A DNA stretch of 9,960 nucleotides, from NCBI GenBank assembly GCA_029865665.1, contig JARXAV010000350.1, positions 1-9,960 of the forward strand, written 5' to 3'. The notes under the pieces are model-generated. The model saw only the letters and a program-made list of their open reading frames with translations, had not been told where the DNA came from and made no database searches. Positions 1 to 6,700 of this stretch are shown here, piece by piece (within the stretch, counting starts at the first letter, position 1; each line of letters begins with the position of its first letter). This stretch comes from Flectobacillus sp. Its GTDB lineage: Bacteria; Bacteroidota; Bacteroidia; Cytophagales; Spirosomataceae. The position numbers and the translations under genes are program-made.

Positions 1-675
1 GCCTTCTGGCAGGAAAATCAAGAACGGGTCACAATTGCTCAAATTGAGGGATTTATCAGGCAGATTATTGGTTGGAGAGAATATGTTCGAGGTATTTATT
101 GGGCAAAAATGCCTGAATTTGCGAGTCTAAACTTTTTAAATCACAACCGAAAACTTCCCGCATGGTTTTGGAATGGTCAGACAAAAATGAATTGTCTTAG
201 TCACTCAATCGGACAAAGTTTACAGTTGGCCTATGCCCATCACATTCAACGACTTATGGTCATTGGCAACTTTTCGCTCTTGGCAGGTATTCATCCAGAC
301 GAAGTCGATAACTGGTATCTGGGCGTTTATATTGATGCCATCGAATGGGTTGAAATAACCAATACCAGAGGCATGAGCCAATATGCAGACGGAGGCATTG
401 TAGGGTCAAAACCGTATGTATCCTCCGCAAATTACATCCATAAAATGGGGCATTATTGCGGTAACTGCCACTATGATTATACGAAAAAAACAGGAAAAAA
501 CGCCTGCCCTTTCAATAGCCTATATTGGCATTTTTATGACAGACACACTGACAAACTTGCCAATAATCCACGTATCGGCATGGCGTATGTCACTTGGAGA
601 AAAATGCCCAGCGAACAACGAGCGGAAATACTAGCCCAAGCGGAAAGCTATTTAGCTAGGCTTGATGAGTTGTAG
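1..675 (+). CDS. FeS-type bacterial cryptochrome/photolyase (FeS-BCP, PhrB/CryB-like), 5'-truncated by the window edge
   Basis: Frame 1 is open from the first base, so the gene starts upstream of the window; 224 residues are visible. Before the first in-window ATG (109) the frame encodes EGFIRQIIGWREYVRGIYW, a conserved helix of the FAD-binding domain in this family. Four cysteines are placed exactly as in the [4Fe-4S] ligands of Agrobacterium PhrB: codons at 193, 457, 466 and 505, with spacings of 88, 3 and 13 residues (MNCL, then YCGNC, then NACPF). NPRIGMAYVTW lies near the C-terminus. The family binds FAD and an iron-sulfur cluster and repairs (6-4) photoproducts in light; some members act as photoreceptors. 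Repair versus signalling cannot be decided from this fragment. No clear terminator follows, and the next gene is on the same strand 184 nt downstream. Family assignment is firm; the exact substrate is inferred. Confidence 0.93.
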   Translation, partial: AFWQENQERVTIAQIEGFIRQIIGWREYVRGIYWAKMPEFASLNFLNHNRKLPAWFWNGQTKMNCLSHSIGQSLQLAYAHHIQRLMVIGNFSLLAGIHPDEVDNWYLGVYIDAIEWVEITNTRGMSQYADGGIVGSKPYVSSANYIHKMGHYCGNCHYDYTKKTGKNACPFNSLYWHFYDRHTDKLANNPRIGMAYVTWRKMPSEQRAEILAQAESYLARLDEL

Positions 676-859
676 GGGAAAGCGGTATCGTCTATTTTTT
701 CTTGTTTGGTTGTAGGATTGGAAGACTGATTTGAATTGGTATGGTATAGGAATGCAGTAGTATTAAGGAAAAGGTTTTTTCGTTTGTAACTTAATTCTCT
801 TATTAAAAGTCCTTATATTGTTTGAACAAAATATCAACCTCCATTTCTTGTCCTTTACT

Positions 860-3800
860 ATGGATTCCACTATCCCTTCTCAAAAAAATATCATGTATGG
901 TAGCATTTCTGCGGGTGGAGATGTGCATATTGGTGATATTATTTATCAGGTTTCTGAAGATTTTAGTCATAGTATTCTCTTTCTTCGTATTGAGCATCTC
1001 ACTGATAATAATTATACAGCACAACTTACCCTTAAATCTCGTCATTTGGGTAAAAAGGGATTGAATTCTACTGGACTGCCTTTGTTAATTCAGCCAATCC
1101 AACTGAATATTTCCCCTCAGTTATTTCAGAAAATAACTAATTTCCAAAGCACTAGACGACTCGGCAATGTTCATTTTCGTAAAACCGAAAAAGTTAGTCC
1201 AGAGTTTTTGCGTTTTGAAGAAGAACAACTCATTACCTTACTTTTTGACACTTTTTTTAGAGGTGATATTTTGACGGTTTGTCAAAATTTTGTGGATTTA
1301 TTGGAAAAACGCAAAATCGAAGAACTCCTTTTAGCAATTTCGGTGGATGATACCCAAATCATCAATTTGCCTTTTGAAATGGTTATTCCTCGGTTTTTTC
1401 CTGAGAAGTTGGGACAAACTCGACAAAGCCTTGCTGTAAATCATTTTGGCTTAGTGCGTACTTTTGAAAAAGATTTACAGCCATTTGATATGCAGGGTAA
1501 AGTTGCTTCGGCTGCTCCTTTGAAAATGCTTTTTGTAACGGCTTTACCCGAAAACATGGGTGAAGAAAACAAACTGCTTGAAATTGAAGAGGAACAAAAA
1601 CGGCTTATTGATGCCATTGGGAGTTTTGAGGCTACAGGAGGACAACCTAAAATTGTAATTGAGTTTTTGGATACGGCTTCTCTGAAAGATATTAGTGAGG
1701 CTCTCCAAAAACATCAGCACGATATTTTGCATATCAGTGGACATGGTTCTTATAATCCCGAGGTAAATCAAGGTGTTTTACATCTTGAAGATGAAGATGG
1801 CAACCATTGTCCAGTTTTGGGGCAAGAGTTGGGTGAAAGCCTTCGCCAGCATCAATGTGTAAAATTGTTGATTTTGAGTGCTTGCGAAACAGCCATTGCA
1901 GGGAATGGTGTGGTGGAACAGTTGGCTGCCTTTGGTTTGCCTTCTATTATTGCCATGCGGTTTTCGGTTACGGACGTAGGAGCAAAAGTATTTACTACTG
2001 CCCTATACGAAGCTTTATCAAAAGCAAAAACGCTTACGCAAGCCGTTGCTCAGGCACGGGAACAACTCTGGGTGTGTGTCGAGCAAGCACGTAAGCATGA
2101 GCCTAACCAACCGCACCTTGCGGAGTGGTTTACTCCTGTGGCTTATCTGAATCAATATACGGAGGCTTTGGTAAATTTGAAAGAAAACTATGTGTTACCA
2201 GAGGATTTTTACCCTCGAAGTGAGTTTATGAAGAGTAAAAATACTCGTTTAATTGGCTCTGGTTTTATTGGTCGAAAACGCTATCTGAATGCTCTCCGCC
2301 GAAGTTTTGCCAAAGGTGAACACGTTTGTTTACATGGCTTGGGAGGCATGGGAAAAACCACGTTGGCAGAGGCTTTTGCTCATAATTATGAAAACCATAA
2401 TCACGAAGTCATTATTTTTAGGAATGGAAACCAGATTGCGGAGAATTTTATTTTGGATGAACTTTTTGCTCGTTTGGAAGCCGATGAAAAAGCGAATAAA
2501 AATATAGTACGTCAAATAAAACAGTATCTTGAAACTGATGCAAGCCCGCAAGATAAATTGCAGATGTTGATAGACAATTATCTAAAAAAACGAAAAGCGA
2601 TCCTGATTTTTGATAATTTTGAGGATGTACAAAAAAGCGAAACAGGAGAACAACAACAAGCCATTGGCAGTGCTTCTTTGGCTGAGTTTATGACGTATTT
2701 ATGCCAAAAAACACCTCCAAACTGCCATTTACTGTTTACAACCCGTTATAAAATTGTTGATTTAGCGGAAGGTTTGACGCATCTGGCTTTAGATAAAATG
2801 AGGTATGCCGAACAATACCGCCTGACAAATTTTTCGGAGACTTTGCGAAAAATACCAATGAGCGAAAGGCAAGACATTGTGAAACGTTTGGACGGACACC
2901 CACGGGCGTATGAGTTTTTGGAAACGCTTTTGAAAAAAGATAAAGCCCTTACTTGGACAAAATTGAGTATACAAATAGGTGAAGTGGAAGCCGACGTTTG
3001 GGAAGATTTATTACTCGAAAAAATTTACCAAAGACTAAACCCCGAAGAACAACAATTGCTACAAGTTTGTGCAATGTTTATTAGTAGAACCCCAATAACG
3101 GCTTTGGAATATGTAATTGAAAAAGCGGAACTAAAAACTACTAACTTAGAACTTGGAGGGCTTTTAGGACTATGTCTTTATGATGATGAAAACCAGACTT
3201 TTGAAGTACATCGTTTGACTTGTGAGTGGGTGCTTAAAAATATTATTGCTGACGAAAACCTAAAACAATGGGCATTTTTAGCTGGGGAATATTTTAAAGA
3301 ACAACCTACTTGGAGAGATGGTGAATTGGCGAAAGATTATTTTGAAATAGCAGACGCTTGGGAAGACTTTGCTGAAATGTCTTTTCATTTGCAAGATTAT
3401 TATCAATTGACAGGTTTGTATCAAAAGGCTTTTGGATTGAATCAAGCTGTTTTAGTAAAACATATTAATACTAAAACCAATGCTGATGCTCTGAATTATA
3501 TTGGTACTATCGGATTGTCAAGAGGCGATTATGCTGCTGCTTTGGACTATTTACAACAATCGCTTACCATAAGGCAGCAAATCGGAGACCGTAAGGGCGA
3601 GGGGACTACTTTGAATAACTTAGCAGCTACTGCTCATGCCAGAAGCCATTATGATACGGCTTTGGGTTATTTACAACAATCGATTATCATTCAGCAGCAA
3701 ATAGGAGATCGTAAGGGCGAGGGAGTTACTTTGAATAACTTCAGTCAAATCTATAAAGTAAGAGGCGATTATGATACGGCTTTGGGTTATTTACAACAAT

Positions 3801-4525
3801 CGCTTATCATTCAGCAGCAAATAGGAGATCGTCTGGGCGAGGGGGCTACTTTAAATAACTTAGCAACTACTGCTTATGCCAAAGGCGATAATGATACGGC
3901 TTTGGGTTATTTACAACAATCGCTTATCATAAGGCAACAAATAGGAGACCGTAAGGGCGAGGGGACTACTTTGAATAACCTCAGCCAAATCTATTCTGCC
4001 AAAGGCGATTATGATACGGCTTTGGATTATCTACAACAATCGCTTATCATAAGGCAGCAAATAGGAGACCGTAAGGGCGAGGGGACTACTTTGAATAACT
4101 TAGCAACTACTGCTCATGCCAAAGGCGATTATGATACGGCTTTGGGTTATTTACAACAATCGCTTATCATAAACCAGCAAATCGGAGACCGTCAGGGCGA
4201 GGGGGTGGCTTTGAATAACCTCAGTCAAATCTATAATGCCAAAGGCGATTATGATACGGCTTTGGGTTATTTACAACAATCGCTTATCATAAGCCAGCAA
4301 ATAGGAGATATTGCTGGCTTGGCAAGTACGCTAAATAATATGGGAGCAATCTATTTTAAGCAGAAAAGGGATATTGAAAATGCCATTTTATATTTTATAC
4401 AATCTTATCAAATCAATCAAAAAATAGGTTCACCCAATAGCCAATACCCAGCCAATTACTTAGGTACGATTATTGAGCAAATAGGCGAACAAAAATTCCA
4501 AGAAATCTTACAAAAACAACAATAA
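860..4525 (+). CDS. CHAT protease - NB-ARC-like STAND ATPase - TPR receptor protein with N-terminal amyloid-like motif
   Basis: A 1221-residue STAND (NLR-like) protein. Residues 14-26 form a glycine-rich motif (GSISAGGDVHIGD). Residues 31-160 are unassigned. CHAT, a caspase/separase-fold protease domain, spans about 165-435, with a likely catalytic His295 in HISGHG and Cys342 in LSACET. The ATPase core follows: GRKRYL just ahead of it, Walker A GLGGMGKTT at 493-501 (Lys499), Walker B ILIFDNFED around Asp585, LLFTTR ending at Arg629, and a G-H-P motif at 679-681 in the place of the NB-ARC GxP. A winged-helix-like part (about 715-800, VHRLTCEW) leads to seven tandem 40-residue TPRs (889-1168) and one degenerate repeat. 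Known STAND proteins are held off until a ligand, often bound by the repeats, triggers oligomerisation. The inferred role is a sensor that activates a protease and/or a death effector. I chose ATG 860; an in-frame TTG at 818 would add 14 residues, and neither has a convincing ribosome site. The gene probably forms an operon with the gene starting one base after its stop. Domain calls are strong; the biological role is inferred. Confidence 0.93.
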   Translation: MDSTIPSQKNIMYGSISAGGDVHIGDIIYQVSEDFSHSILFLRIEHLTDNNYTAQLTLKSRHLGKKGLNSTGLPLLIQPIQLNISPQLFQKITNFQSTRRLGNVHFRKTEKVSPEFLRFEEEQLITLLFDTFFRGDILTVCQNFVDLLEKRKIEELLLAISVDDTQIINLPFEMVIPRFFPEKLGQTRQSLAVNHFGLVRTFEKDLQPFDMQGKVASAAPLKMLFVTALPENMGEENKLLEIEEEQKRLIDAIGSFEATGGQPKIVIEFLDTASLKDISEALQKHQHDILHISGHGSYNPEVNQGVLHLEDEDGNHCPVLGQELGESLRQHQCVKLLILSACETAIAGNGVVEQLAAFGLPSIIAMRFSVTDVGAKVFTTALYEALSKAKTLTQAVAQAREQLWVCVEQARKHEPNQPHLAEWFTPVAYLNQYTEALVNLKENYVLPEDFYPRSEFMKSKNTRLIGSGFIGRKRYLNALRRSFAKGEHVCLHGLGGMGKTTLAEAFAHNYENHNHEVIIFRNGNQIAENFILDELFARLEADEKANKNIVRQIKQYLETDASPQDKLQMLIDNYLKKRKAILIFDNFEDVQKSETGEQQQAIGSASLAEFMTYLCQKTPPNCHLLFTTRYKIVDLAEGLTHLALDKMRYAEQYRLTNFSETLRKIPMSERQDIVKRLDGHPRAYEFLETLLKKDKALTWTKLSIQIGEVEADVWEDLLLEKIYQRLNPEEQQLLQVCAMFISRTPITALEYVIEKAELKTTNLELGGLLGLCLYDDENQTFEVHRLTCEWVLKNIIADENLKQWAFLAGEYFKEQPTWRDGELAKDYFEIADAWEDFAEMSFHLQDYYQLTGLYQKAFGLNQAVLVKHINTKTNADALNYIGTIGLSRGDYAAALDYLQQSLTIRQQIGDRKGEGTTLNNLAATAHARSHYDTALGYLQQSIIIQQQIGDRKGEGVTLNNFSQIYKVRGDYDTALGYLQQSLIIQQQIGDRLGEGATLNNLATTAYAKGDNDTALGYLQQSLIIRQQIGDRKGEGTTLNNLSQIYSAKGDYDTALDYLQQSLIIRQQIGDRKGEGTTLNNLATTAHAKGDYDTALGYLQQSLIINQQIGDRQGEGVALNNLSQIYNAKGDYDTALGYLQQSLIISQQIGDIAGLASTLNNMGAIYFKQKRDIENAILYFIQSYQINQKIGSPNSQYPANYLGTIIEQIGEQKFQEILQKQQ
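899..937 (+). other. N-terminal amyloid/RHIM-like motif of the CHAT-STAND protein
   Basis: Encodes residues 14-26, GSISAGGDVHIGD, ahead of all folded domains. The core V-H-I-G resembles the hydrophobic-x-hydrophobic-G core of RHIM amyloid motifs, and the pattern I-x-A-G-x-D-phi-x-phi-G-D recurs at the C-terminus of the next gene's product. Short motifs of this kind at the N-terminus of bacterial NLR-like proteins are known to template amyloid assembly of a partner. That this copy does so is inference. Confidence 0.6.
3524..4363 (+). repeat. Seven tandem 120-nt TPR units with a 240-nt higher-order period
   Basis: Seven in-frame units of exactly 120 nt encode 40-residue kinesin-light-chain-like TPRs containing variants of YLQQSLIIRQQIGDR and GEGTTLNN. 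The nucleotide sequence is strongly conserved, for example tatttacaacaatcg in most units. Units alternate between two types after the LNN motif: LATTAHA-like (around 3610, 3850 and 4090) and SQIY-like (around 3730, 3970 and 4210). The real duplication period is therefore 240 nt. The final unit diverges (GDIAGLASTLNNMG) and leads into a degenerate TPR. The array probably forms the ligand-sensing superhelix. Confidence 0.92.
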
Positions 4526-4526
4526 C

Positions 4527-4970
4527 ATGGCTCTATTAGAAACAGCAACCGCATATATCCTCGGCATTATTACTGAAAATGAGGAAGTGAAGAAATTTCC
4601 AACAGATTTTGTTTCGGCTTCAATGAAGTGGATTCGTTCTTGGTTTTTGGAGGATGACCCAAAAACCGCTGCTAAACTCGCCGATGTCAGTAGGTCAGAA
4701 GAGTCTAAGAAGACCCTGATTGAGAGTAAATTAGAAGAGTTGGAAGGTAATGAGGTTTTCCAAAAAGAGTTAGCAGAAAAGCTACAAGCCTATACACAAC
4801 ACAAAATTACTCGTAAAAATATCGTAGAAAATACGGATATTGAGACAGATGGTAGCATTTGGATTGGAGATAAAGAGAATACTTCTTCTGATAATGATTA
4901 CGATGAAAAAAATATGGTAATAAGCGGTAAAATAAAAGCTGGAAAAGATTTTCGTTTGGGGGATGGGTAA
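4527..4970 (+). CDS. Small helical putative effector (Bell-like domain) with C-terminal amyloid-like motifs
   Basis: A 147-residue protein whose ATG lies one base after the TAA of the CHAT-STAND gene, so the two are probably cotranscribed and translationally coupled. Residues 1-100 appear all-helical. They begin with a hydrophobic or amphipathic helix (MALLETATAYILGII), continue through Trp35/Trp39/Phe40, and end in charged helices containing ELEGNEVFQKELAEKL. The tail holds two glycine-rich motifs: residues 104-115 (DIETDGSIWIGD) and 134-146 (GKIKAGKDFRLGD), which ends one residue from the C-terminus. An acidic, probably disordered linker separates them. The layout matches bacterial Bell-domain effectors encoded beside NLRs, where a helical membrane-toxic domain is triggered through an amyloid tail. 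I do not recognise the helical domain with certainty, so Bell is an analogy. It could instead be a substrate or regulator of the CHAT protease. No signal peptide or lipobox is evident. Confidence 0.87.
   Translation: MALLETATAYILGIITENEEVKKFPTDFVSASMKWIRSWFLEDDPKTAAKLADVSRSEESKKTLIESKLEELEGNEVFQKELAEKLQAYTQHKITRKNIVENTDIETDGSIWIGDKENTSSDNDYDEKNMVISGKIKAGKDFRLGDG
4836..4871 (+). other. First C-terminal amyloid-like motif of the small effector
   Basis: Encodes DIETDGSIWIGD (residues 104-115). It keeps the I-x-x-x-G-x-phi-x-phi-G-D spacing of the receptor motif at 899-937, with core I-W-I-G. It is more divergent than the second copy, lacking A-G at the middle positions. The role as an assembly motif is inferred. 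Confidence 0.5.
4926..4964 (+). other. Second C-terminal amyloid-like motif of the small effector
   Basis: Encodes GKIKAGKDFRLGD (residues 134-146) at the extreme C-terminus. Aligned without gaps to the receptor's GSISAGGDVHIGD it shares 7 of 13 residues (G, I, A, G, D, G, D), and the two hydrophobic core positions are conservatively changed (V to F, I to L). Placement at the end of the effector mirrors placement at the start of the receptor. Confidence 0.6.
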
Positions 4971-4987
4971 ATATCTAACCCATCATC

Positions 4988-5022
4988 AAAAAACGCCATC
5001 CCTTTCTGGAATGGCGTTTTTT
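4988..5022. terminator. Bidirectional rho-independent terminator between convergent genes
   Basis: A perfect 12-bp stem, AAAAAACGCCAT paired with ATGGCGTTTTTT, encloses an 11-nt loop. Six A's lead and six T's trail, so both strands give a hairpin followed by a U-tract. It lies 17 nt after the small effector gene's stop and 23 nt beyond the stop of the convergent methyltransferase gene, and can serve both. Confidence 0.9.
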
Positions 5023-5045
5023 GTTACGGCTTCTCGCAATTTTCA

Positions 5046-6338
5046 CTACTCAACATATAAGACTAAACCTTTCAAATAACTTCCTTCTGGATGAAAGAAA
5101 TTTACGGGGTGATCTGCGGGTTGCGTTAAGTGGTGTAATACTTTTACTTGTCGTCCTGCTTCGAGGGCTGCCGCTACAACGGTATTATAAAACAACTCTC
5201 TATCAACCACTTGCGAGCAGGAGAAGGTAAACATGATACCGCCTTTTCCTAAGCGTTTGAATCCTTCTGCATTCAGGCGTTTGTACCCTTGTACCGCACG
5301 GTGACGAGCATCCATGCTTTTGGCATAGGCAGGTGGGTCTAGTACGATAAGGTCATAAAATTGGTCGTTTGCCTTTAAATATTTCATCACATCTTCGGCA
5401 TAAGCCTCGTGTGTTTGAGCTTCTGAACCGTTTCCAAAATTGGCTACTACGTTTTGATTCACCAAGTCGATTGCCTTTTGGGACACGTCCACCGAGTGTA
5501 CTAACGTTGCTCCTGCTTTGAGTGCATAGACTGAAAAACCACCTGAGTAACAGAAGGAGTTTAAGACTTTTTTACCTTTCGAGAATTTCGCTAACAACGA
5601 ACGGTTATCACGTTGGTCAAGGAAGAAACCCGTTTTTTGCCCTGTTTGCCAGTTAATCATGAAAATATGCCCATTTTCTTTGACTGCGTGAGGTACTTCG
5701 CACGTTCCGAAAAGGTAGCCATTTTGCATAGTCGAAGCATACTGAGGCGGTAAGGTTTCTGCACTTTTATCATAAACCGCAATTAATTCTTCGCCAAATA
5801 CTTGCTGAATCGCTAATGAAATCTTTTCACGTTCTAAGTGCATTCCGATGCTATGTGCCTGAAAAACAGCTACACCAGCATAATAATCAACAATCAACCC
5901 TGGGCAACCATCGCCTTCCCCATGAATCAAACGGTAACAATTGGTGTCTTGCAAAGCAATTACCTGACGAACGTTATAGGCTTTTTGAATTTTGTCTAAC
6001 CAAAAATCTGCATCACTTTCAATGCGTTCAAAAGCGAAGACTTTTACGGCAATACTGCCTTCGTGAAAATGTCCTGTAGCAAGGTAATTACCGTCCATAT
6101 CTACCACTTCTACGACTTCTCCATCTTTGGGACTACCAAAAATTTTGGCAATTGCTCCCGAAAATACCCACGGGTGAAAACGCTTTACAGGCTCTTCTTT
6201 TCCTGCTCTAAGCATAACCGTAGCCACCTCAAATTGGCTTTCTGCCAACGCTACATTAGCTGCGACTGCATGACTTTTAGGGCCACCTCCACCCTTTTTC
6301 TTTCTAAAATCGTTATTTCTTCTATATTGATTACTCAT
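5046..6338 (-). CDS. rlmI: RlmI-like class I SAM-dependent 23S rRNA (cytosine-C5) methyltransferase
   Basis: A 430-residue protein with the RlmI/YccW layout. An N-terminal PUA-like RNA-binding region covers about 40-110 (HPWVFSGAI at 55-63, GNYLATGHF at 83-91). The middle domain carries TGFFLDQRDNR at 236-246. The Rossmann methyltransferase domain has motif I VLNSFCYSGGFSVYAL at 258-273, an acidic SAM-ribose site in SVDVS (282-286), DPP at 334-336 and FSCS at 372-375. Cys374 is the candidate catalytic nucleophile. E. coli RlmI makes m5C1962 in 23S rRNA; an identical target here is inferred from family membership. The first 20 residues are an extra basic, Gly-rich tail (RRNNDFRKKKGGGGP) that may bind RNA. 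Transcription converges on the CHAT-STAND unit, and the two share a terminator. It is a housekeeping gene with no evident functional link to its neighbours. Confidence 0.92.
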   Translation of the reverse strand: MSNQYRRNNDFRKKKGGGGPKSHAVAANVALAESQFEVATVMLRAGKEEPVKRFHPWVFSGAIAKIFGSPKDGEVVEVVDMDGNYLATGHFHEGSIAVKVFAFERIESDADFWLDKIQKAYNVRQVIALQDTNCYRLIHGEGDGCPGLIVDYYAGVAVFQAHSIGMHLEREKISLAIQQVFGEELIAVYDKSAETLPPQYASTMQNGYLFGTCEVPHAVKENGHIFMINWQTGQKTGFFLDQRDNRSLLAKFSKGKKVLNSFCYSGGFSVYALKAGATLVHSVDVSQKAIDLVNQNVVANFGNGSEAQTHEAYAEDVMKYLKANDQFYDLIVLDPPAYAKSMDARHRAVQGYKRLNAEGFKRLGKGGIMFTFSCSQVVDRELFYNTVVAAALEAGRQVKVLHHLTQPADHPVNFFHPEGSYLKGLVLYVE

Positions 6339-6393
6339 TATTGCGATTTACTAATGTGTTTCTTATGAATATGCGTCTCGAAAGACAGAATCA

Positions 6394-6401
6394 CAAAGGT
6401 A
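6394..6401 (-). promoter_or_regulatory. Candidate Bacteroidota -7 promoter box for the RlmI-like gene
   Basis: On the minus strand this reads TACCTTTG, an exact match to the Bacteroidota -7 consensus TAnnTTTG. It lies about 55 nt upstream of the ATG at 6338. I found no good -33 TTG/TTTG element at the usual distance, so this is a candidate only. Confidence 0.5.
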
Positions 6402-6509
6402 CGTAGATTAAACTTTTTGACCGCATAAGTGGTAATGCAAAATTCTGAATTTTAAATTTTGGATTTAATGGCGTTGTTATCAGCTTTTTATATAAAACTT
6501 CTTGGAACG

Positions 6510-6542
6510 AAACCTTATAGGTTTTGAAAACCTATAAGGTTT
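6510..6542. repeat. 33-nt near-perfect palindrome (hairpin; REP-like or terminator)
   Basis: Arms AAACCTTATAGGTTTT (6510-6525) and AAAACCTATAAGGTTT (6527-6542) are perfect 16-nt reverse complements around a single G. On the + strand a run of five T's overlaps the end of the second arm. It lies about 160 nt past the stop of the minus-strand gene at 6701, far for a terminator of that gene. Its + strand T-run faces away from that gene's transcription, so a dispersed palindromic element is at least as likely. Confidence 0.7.
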
Positions 6543-6700
6543 TTTACGGATTACAATTCTACTAAGTTATGTAGCACGCTATAAAGAAAATAAATATCCG
6601 CTAATTTGAACGAATACTTATTTGGTCTCATTTCTTACGATTAAGGATTACGGTGCTGACAAATACAGAAATACGCTTTTCATAACTATTTACGAACGCC

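Larger units (their letters stand above)
6339..6700. other. 362-nt intergenic region between two minus-strand genes
   Basis: No convincing coding region was found. It holds a candidate promoter for the methyltransferase gene (6394-6401) and a palindrome (6510-6542). The stretch 6546-6700, just past the stop of the secreted-protein gene, is AT-rich with no hairpin that I can support as a terminator. Confidence 0.6.

Noticed and set aside
816..824. TATTGTTTG as a -7 promoter box for the CHAT-STAND gene
   Set aside because: It has one extra base relative to TAnnTTTG, no -33 partner at the normal distance, and lies only about 35 nt from the start codon.
818..859. In-frame TTG start giving a 14-residue longer CHAT-STAND protein
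   Set aside because: ATG 860 is a stronger start codon and the extra residues show no recognisable feature. Neither site has a clear ribosome-binding sequence, so the choice is a preference and not proof.
803..1045. Antisense and alternate-frame open frames over the CHAT-STAND gene, including 803-1045 (-), 822-1064 (+), 1544-1771 (-) and 2330-2551 (-)
   Set aside because: They overlap a well-supported gene with clear domain motifs, are short and low-complexity, and show no recognisable protein features.
3524..4363. Regular 120-nt repeats as a possible CRISPR or non-coding array
   Set aside because: Units are fully in frame, contiguous without spacers, and encode canonical TPR helices.
4527..4970. 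Small effector as a bacterial gasdermin
   Set aside because: It is too short, apparently all-helical, and lacks the beta-rich gasdermin fold; only the neighbouring-protease context is similar.
5816..6368. Plus-strand open frames over the methyltransferase gene (5816-6079 and 6063-6368)
   Set aside because: They are shadows of the minus-strand RlmI-like gene, with no motifs of their own.
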